Shown in pieces: positions 58,555 through 64,000 of a stretch of DNA of 64,000 nucleotides (positions are counted from its first letter, which is position 1; each line of letters opens with the position of its first letter). The stretch covers positions 5,704,649 through 5,768,648 of the forward strand of contig NC_057763.1 in assembly GCF_010389155.1 (NCBI RefSeq), given 5' to 3'. Under the pieces are notes generated by a model that was not told the DNA's origin, searched no databases, and saw only the letters and a list, made by a program, of their open reading frames with translations. This DNA is from Erigeron canadensis. Lineage: Eukaryota > Streptophyta > Magnoliopsida > Asterales > Asteraceae. The position numbers and the translations under genes are program-made.

Positions 58555-59850
58555 ACTTTTGTTGCTGTCATGAAAAAACCATCCAAGACAATCACTACGG
58601 ATTAAGATCCATGGACGACTAAAGCAATTGCAACTGAAATGCCAACTACAAAACATAGCTTTTGTATATGGCATATCACTACAAAGTTTAGTTGTTGGTT
58701 TTCAGCTCTTCTTCGCACTCGATACCAAAGTTGGTGTGGTGATTTCTATACACTTTATAAGATGACTTCGATAGAAGAGTTCGAGCAAAGTTGGCCATTA
58801 ATTGTTTCAACGTATAACTTACAAAAGAACAATCATGTGCAAGGTTTGTACAAAATTAGGAAGTCATGGGCACCTACTTACCTTCGAAACTATTTTTTTG
58901 GTGGAATGAAATCAACAAGCAGATGAGAGAGCATAAATGCCTTTATCAAACGATTTGTGTTCGCTGACACAAGTTTGAGAGAGTTTGTTAAACAGGTACC
59001 ATCTTATAACTTTAAGATCATATTTTCCATGTCATTCATTATTAAATCTACTTGTAACGTTTTACTTATAGATTGATTTAGCCGTTGAAGAAATTAGAAT
59101 TGGTGAGATGAAAGATAAAACGTCAACTATACTTGCACACAGTTCTTTAAAGAAACGATCGCCACTGGAAGAACAAGCTTATGGAATTCTTACACCATTT
59201 GCTTTCAACATGTTTCAAGCTGAATTTGAAAGAGCAAACCAGTATATGATTGTATGTGTTGAAGGTAATGACTTTATTATACGATACTTTGAAGGTGAAA
59301 ATCATAAAAGTCATCGGGTGTTTTGGGATAACGACATTGCTTTGTGTAGTTGCAAGAATTTTGAGTTTTGCGGAATAATTTGTCGTCATATATTTCGGGC
59401 ACTTCTTCACAAGGATGTTTAAGATACCAAAGGTATACTTTCCCTTACGCTGGAGTCTAAATTCATTGCGAGGTGGTAGTGCTATGCAACCCGTTTCAGC
59501 AAATGTGCCATTGACTGATTCAAGTATTATTCAAGGCATTGAACTGGAAAAAAAGAAGCAACATTTTGTGCCCTCCAAAATCAGCAACAAAGGGTCGTCC
59601 AAAAAAGAGACGTATCAAGAGTGGAAAGGAATTGGCAAATAAGACACGTAATTGATGTTCTATATGCAAAGAACTTGGACATACGAAAGCCACGTGTGGT
59701 AATAAGGAAAATATTGTTGATGCGGAAAACGTCTCATCAAGTCAGTCACAAAAAAGGAGGAAAGTAATGGCACGTGATCTTGGAGCAAATCCAGGTTTAG
59801 TTAATTTGAAGTATCAGACCACCACATTTTACATTATTGCATCTTTGATT
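58555..59850 (+). pseudogene. FAR1-related (MULE transposase-derived) gene, broken
   Basis: Exon-like segment 58555-58995 has TTD-stop-DPW (a TAA where Gln is expected), MPTTKHSFCIWHI, YFFGGMKSTSR, a TGA replacing a Ser-type codon, then ESINAFIKRFVFADTSLREF. A 76-bp intron with GT...AG (58996-59071) joins VKQ to IDLAVEEIRIGEMKD. The SWIM zinc finger is at about 59340-59400 (C-S-C-KNFEFCGIIC-R-H). A small deletion after HKDV shifts the frame; FKIPKVYFPLRW continues in another. A CCHC knuckle, C-SI-C-KELG-H-TKAT-C, lies near 59655-59700. FAR1/FHY3 proteins are transcription factors domesticated from Mutator-like transposases. The N-terminal FAR1 DNA-binding domain is not visible, so either a FAR1-related gene relic or an old MULE transposase is possible. 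Confidence 0.82.
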
Positions 59851-60299
59851 TATTTGTCTGTTAGAACGTTGGTTCATGTTTTTTATGCATTTGGATATTT
59901 ATTTCATTATTTGTTAGTCGTGTAGTCATATGCGTACAGTATATATTTATGTTTCAAAATATACATATATCAACAAGTTGGAGAAAAGGAAAAGAAGGCA
60001 CAAGGTGGGTTGGTCGTTTGAATTTACCGGAAAATAAGATGCAAAGTTAGAAATGGAGGTTTTGACGGTAATTTGGTTATTCACAATTAATGGAGAGAAT
60101 CTTTGATTTATTAGTAATTAAATTTAATAAAAATATTATTTTTATATAAAGCCTATAACATTACAAAAATTATTTCAAAAATAGATATAATGTAATTTTA
60201 TTTATAAAACAAAAAACTAATGTAGTTAAATGACTATTATACATTTTTAAAATTAATTAATTATAATGTAAATTGATTATTATAATTGAAAATTTGAAC
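59851..60299. other. AT-rich spacer
   Basis: No recognised feature. Confidence 0.5.
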
Positions 60300-60492
60300 T
60301 TTGTATCAGCATGATTTTAATAAATGGTTAACCGAAAATCAAACCGAAGTTAACTGATTTTTTCGGATAACCAATTTACGGGTAACCGAAAAAAATGGTT
60401 CAAAACTTTTAGCTAACCGAACCGAACTATACCCGAAAAAACGGTTCGAAATTTCTAGCTAACTGAACTGAACCGAACCATTTACAGCCCTA
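60300..60492. mobile_element. Terminus of a hAT-like element rich in AACCGAA words
   Basis: It ends AACCATTTACAGCCCTA, the same terminus type as the element at 9093-10137 (TAGGGCTGTAAA on the other strand), with repeated AACCGAA / TTCGG words inside. The other end was not found, so the left boundary is arbitrary. Confidence 0.5.
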
Positions 60493-60494
60493 CT

Positions 60495-60655
60495 GGCATG
60501 TTACAATCCACTCCCCTTAAGGGACCAGCGTCCTCGCAGACACACTGACCCGGCAATGGCTCTGATACCATCTACAACAGCCCAAGTCACAGTATTAGAT
60601 ATATATTGTCCGCTTTGGTCACAACCTCACGGTTTTGCTTCTCCCTAAATGCGTG
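60495..60655 (-). mobile_element. Cassandra-like TRIM remnant
   Basis: On the minus strand: LTR tail with AAAACCGTGAGG and CCAAAGCGGACAATAT, then the primer site, a 65-bp interior containing GCGAGGACGCTGG, a purine tract (AAGGGGAGTGGAT) and TGTAACATGCC, the start of a 3' LTR. This layout of primer site, tiny interior and purine tract is a terminal-repeat retrotransposon in miniature. The LTR words match my memory of Cassandra. The 5S-rRNA-like part of the LTR is not recognisable here, and the 3' LTR is cut after 11 bp by the hAT-like terminus. Confidence 0.75.
60557..60570 (-). other. Primer binding site of the TRIM
   Basis: The minus strand reads TGGTATCAGAGCCA; initiator tRNA-Met type. Confidence 0.88.
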
Positions 60656-61044
60656 ATGTGTAATTTTCGCCTTTACTTTTATTTAATCGTTCTACTCATG
60701 AAAATCAACCAAGTTTAAAGAATGCCATAAAATTTAAGAAAATCTTTTTAGAAATTCATTTTTAATATTTTGGAAACTATTTAGGAACCTTTGACCTGTA
60801 ACATCTACAAAAAATCTAGTTTAGAATCGGATTGTCACATATCTATTTATTAAACTAAATATGTAAAAACTAACCTTTTTGGATTGTAAGAATCCGGGAT
60901 GGAAGATCATTTACTAGTGAAATATTGCCATTTGAAAGTCCACATACGAACTATGCTAGTATTCTTTTTTCTTCAACTTATATGCTGCATGGAATTTTTT
61001 ATACAAAGTTAACCTTGAAACTATGTGTGAGTCCCTGCACAAGA
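60656..61044. other. Spacer between TRIM and Sirevirus B
   Basis: AT-rich, no gene. It may include decayed TRIM LTR sequence. Confidence 0.45.
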
Positions 61045-61953
61045 TGTTAGTCGAATACAACAATAAATAAGACAAGTATATCAAGTAAACCCGACTGACA
61101 AGTAATTCTGAACTAGAAGAATGACTAGTTCAGAATACGATCCAGATATGGATATCAACAAAAAGTAAATGCAAGAAACAAAGTGTTGAAACTATATAAG
61201 TAATATGTATAATCAAGTATTTAGCCAACTGAGACGATGTATTTTTCAATGTATTTTATTCATTTATATAAATAAAATACAAAGGTTGTTGCGGAACAAA
61301 GATAATCACACTTGTCAAAATATCTAAACAACCTTGAAATACAAATGATCTATTAACTAGGAAATACTCGTAAGAATTACTTAGAGTATATCTCACAAGT
61401 TGCAATGCCAAAGTTTCGAGCACTTTGCAAAATGTGAGAAGCCTTGTATTTATAGGCAAAGTTCATGATGACGTGGACTAGGTCGTACAATACTTTGTTG
61501 AGATACATTTAAGAAAATCAATAAGATTCCTTAAATCGTGTATTTTAAGGTTAAGTGTGAAAGTCATTTGATGTGACATTTCACACTTTATTCCCAACTA
61601 TTTGACTTAACCAAAAAGCTTTCCAAAAACAATGTTATTGACTGGATAAAGCATAGTAAAGTAAAAAGACTTCCTAGTAATCAGTGCAAAGTGGTGTAAG
61701 TACTTTACACTGAGCAACTTCAGATCTTCAGTCAGATAGAATCTCCTCAGAGCTCTGCTTCTCAGAAGATTCTCTTCTTCAGTCTTCAGTCTTCGACTTC
61801 AGAATGAATGTCTTCAATTTGGGCTGATCTCGATCTGAAGTGAAGCTTCAGAGAACTAATTCTGAGAGGGTCCTCAGAATTTCTGTACAAGTATTTTCTC
61901 TGAACTTCAGATATTTCTGAACAAATTATACTTGATCGATTTTCGACCTTACA
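61045..61953 (-). repeat. 3' LTR of Sirevirus-like element B
   Basis: The minus strand begins TGTAAGGTCGAAAATCGATC after the purine tract AATAGGGGAATTT and ends about ATTCGACTAACA. It is homologous to LTR A in the promoter and U5-like part. It carries many TTCAGA/TCTGAA and CTTCAG/CTGAAG words at 61725-61925. Confidence 0.75.
61447..61455 (-). promoter_or_regulatory. TATA-like box of Sirevirus B LTR
   Basis: CTATAAATA on the minus strand, at the position equivalent to the box in LTR A. Confidence 0.5.
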
Positions 61954-62106
61954 AATTCCCCTATTTGTTCTGAAATATTACATGCATTTTTAGAGTTCTA
62001 TCTATACATGTTTGTAAGTCTAAAATGCAAGTTTGTTTAAGTTGAAAAAGTTTTCTAAAGACATCTTATAGATCATTGATGTCTCAGAATTTTACGTGTG
62101 TTTTTC

Positions 62107-64000
62107 TAACTTAACCCTTGGCAACTAATCTTGCCTTGTTTCGAACTACATGACCATCTTCATCCACCTTATTTCTGAAGACCCATCTTGTCCCTATTGG
62201 TTCTTTCTTCTGATTATTGGGACATGGAACAAGTTCCCATACATCGTTCCTTTTGAACTGGTTGAGCTCACCTTGCATGGCTTCAACCTAGCTTGGGTCC
62301 TTCATAGCCTCGTCAATCTTCTTCGGTTCTATCAGTGATAAGAAGCTGACATTTAAGCATTGATCGCTTGTGGCTCTTCTGGTCTGAACCCCTCTACTTG
62401 GATCTCCAATAGTTTGATCAATTTGATGTGATCGAGTCCATTTAGAGTAATGACGAGGATGAATAATGATATCAGTGCAAGAATTCCTCTAGTTTATCTC
62501 AGGAGGAGCTTCAGAAAAGACTATTTTAGTCTCATCATCATCTTCTTGTAAATCATGATTTGCATCATGAAATTCTTCATTCTAAGGTACTTCAGTGGAA
62601 GCTGATATCCGAGGAGAAGCAACATGCACATCTGATCCAATAGTCAGTTCAGAAGGTAGTTTAAAACTGACTGAAGGATAAAATGGAATGTTGCTTTGCT
62701 GAATTTTAACTGGTTCTTAACTAAGATGATCAGAGACACATTCAGGTGACTAATCAGATTGAACATTGTGATCAGATTCATCAAAACTGATAGGACTTTC
62801 TGAGGGTGGTTCAGAAATTGGTTTGTTAAAGATTGCAGAATTTGATTCATCAAAGGTAACATGAATTGACTCATCAACCTTTTCAAGTCTTTTGTTAAAG
62901 ACTTTAAAGGCTTTGCGATTTGTTGAATAACCTAGGAAGTAACCTTCATCAGCTTTGGCATCAAATTTGCCCAACTGGCTGGAATCATTCAGAATGTATA
63001 TTGGACATCCAAATACATGGAAGTATCCAATATTAGGCTTTCTTTTTCTGAGCACTTCATAGGCTGTCTTCTTGTGTCTCTTGACATAAATGGATCTGTT
63101 CGGAGTGTAGCAGGCAGTTGCAACAACTTCAGTCCAGAAACTCTTAGGAAGACCAGATTCATTCAGCATACTTCTGGCAGCTTCTATCAGCGTTCGATTC
63201 TTTCTTTCTACTACACCATTCTGTTCTGGTGTATGAGTTGAGGAGAAGTTCTGAGATATGTCAGTGTCAATGCAGAAGGACTCCAGAGTGGAATTTTTGA
63301 ATTCAGTGTCGTTATCACTTCTGAGCTGACGTACTTTTCGCTTGTGCTTGAGTTCAATTTGTTTGATGAGGGCAATAATTTCAGCAGCAACTTCACCTTT
63401 GGTTCTAAGGAAGATTACCCACCAATATCTTAAATATTCATCTACAACTACAAGGGTGTATTTCTTCCCAGCTCTTGTCTGAACATTCACAGGACCAAAG
63501 AGATCCATGTGAAGCATCTGAAGAGGTTCAGTGATACTGAAATTTTGCTTGGTCTTGAATGTTGCTCTTTTCTTCTTTCCCATTTCACAACTTGGACATG
63601 GCTTGTCTTTATTGAAAGACATTGGAGGTATCCCTTTAGCAAGTTGTTTTCTTGACAACTTGTTTATATTTTTGAAGTTCAGATGGGATAACCTTTTATG
63701 CCATAACCAGTTTGTGTCATCATCTGCCTTTGTATAGAAATATTGTTCACTAGGTGAACTTTCCATATCAATGACATAAATGTTGCCTTTTCTTGGTGCA
63801 ACCAATACTACCTTCCAATTTCTGTTGAATATGGTGCCTTGAGATACATCGAATAAAACCTTGAAGCCATCATCACAGAGTTGACTGACACTGATCAGGT
63901 TATATTTCAAACCATTCACATATGCAACTTTTGTGAATTTGACTTGACCATTATTCAGAAAACCATATCCCTCAGTTTGTCCACTTCCATCATTTCCAAA
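62107..64000 (-). pseudogene. Sirevirus B pol: integrase and linker to RT
   Basis: The open frame 63919-62750 (389 codons, continuing past the window to the right) shows the HHCC zinc region (WHKRLSHLNFKNINKLS, CPSCEMGKKK) and an integrase core with HMDLFGPV, a DN(D)TEF variant of the usual DNGTEF, and PEQNGVVERKNRTLIEAARS. FGCPIYILNDSSQLGKFDAK and the SDEGYFLGYS-type block (ADEGYFLGYS) follow. After a stop near 62750 the linker continues with several stops to WVFRNKVDEDGHVVRNKARL, then ends. The three acidic catalytic positions appear present, but the downstream polyprotein is lost. Confidence 0.88.

Larger units (their letters stand above)
61045..64000 (-). mobile_element. Sirevirus-type Copia B, internally deleted, running off the window
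   Basis: Minus-strand order: integrase (from the right edge to about 62750), post-integrase linker and the first few codons of RT ending near 62107 (KARLVAKG, stop), then directly a short non-coding tail, purine tract and 3' LTR. Most of RT, RNase H and any env-like region are missing. TTCAGA/TCTGAA words recur throughout. The 5' part lies beyond 64000. Confidence 0.85.

Noticed and set aside
1..64000. CRISPR arrays, rRNA genes, bacterial operons or phage
   Set aside because: No regularly spaced repeats, no rRNA words and no prokaryotic gene organisation; all evidence points to a plant nuclear genome.

Overview
This is nuclear DNA from a flowering plant, most likely a eudicot. The evidence is strongly AT-rich spacers, a plant SAUR gene, Ty1/Copia and Ty3/Gypsy retrotransposons primed by initiator tRNA-Met (TGGTATCAGAGC), a Sirevirus with an env-like region, a Cassandra-like TRIM, a FAR1-related pseudogene, a plastid-like insertion and many small DNA transposons. 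The repeat style reminds me of Asteraceae, but I cannot prove that. Almost the whole window is transposable-element strata. The one intact, ordinary host gene I can support is a single-exon SAUR-like gene at 16025-16534 (minus). I saw no tRNA, rRNA or CRISPR array.

Left part (0-13.7 kb). A 5'-truncated Copia element (about 785-8150, plus) carries two insertions. One is a SINE-like element (843-1122, 13-bp target duplication) in the integrase. The other is a complete but decayed second Copia (3295-7706, LTRs at both ends) in the RNase H. A plastid-like piece follows (about 8150-8905), then a 1-kb hAT-type element built of GAACGAAC words (9093-10137). Next come a hAT transposase pseudogene with an internal 331-bp tandem duplication, and a fragment of a plant reverse-transcriptase-like protein split by a hAT MITE with a perfect 8-bp duplication.

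Middle part (16-30 kb). After the SAUR gene lies a run of small DNA elements. A hAT-type and a PIF/Harbinger-type element abut so closely that their order of insertion can be read. There are Helitron-like repeats, a long foldback element, a near-perfect palindromic MITE, a pair of related palindromic MITEs with a shared 9-bp outer flank, and a 905-bp Harbinger-type element with TTA duplications.

Right-middle (30-47 kb). A minus-strand Gypsy element (30221-37489, perfect TSD ATCCA) has 2.25-kb LTRs that still match closely by eye, around a short, wrecked interior. A degenerate minus-strand Copia (about 39.7-46.1 kb) is interrupted by a young plus-strand Gypsy (41304-45655, perfect TSD CAGAC). 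In that Gypsy the gag and protease frame is open, but most of pol and of the 3' LTR is gone.

Right end (50-64 kb). Two minus-strand Sirevirus-like Copia elements lie here. One (50006-56704) keeps RNase H and a 4-kb broken env-like region. The other (61045 to the window edge) keeps integrase but lacks the rest of pol. Between them lie an LTR-like fragment, a FAR1-like transposase-derived pseudogene, a hAT-like terminus and a Cassandra-like TRIM remnant.

I did not find a convincing new gene system. The most unusual signal is compositional. Each Sirevirus-like element is saturated, in LTR, spacer and coding parts alike, with its own short word (CCAGTT/AACTGG in the first, TTCAGA/TCTGAA in the second), at roughly ten times expectation by my hand count. 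The two related Gypsy LTRs also carry family-specific GC-rich word clusters at the same LTR position. All identifications are from reading and memory of families; no search was run.
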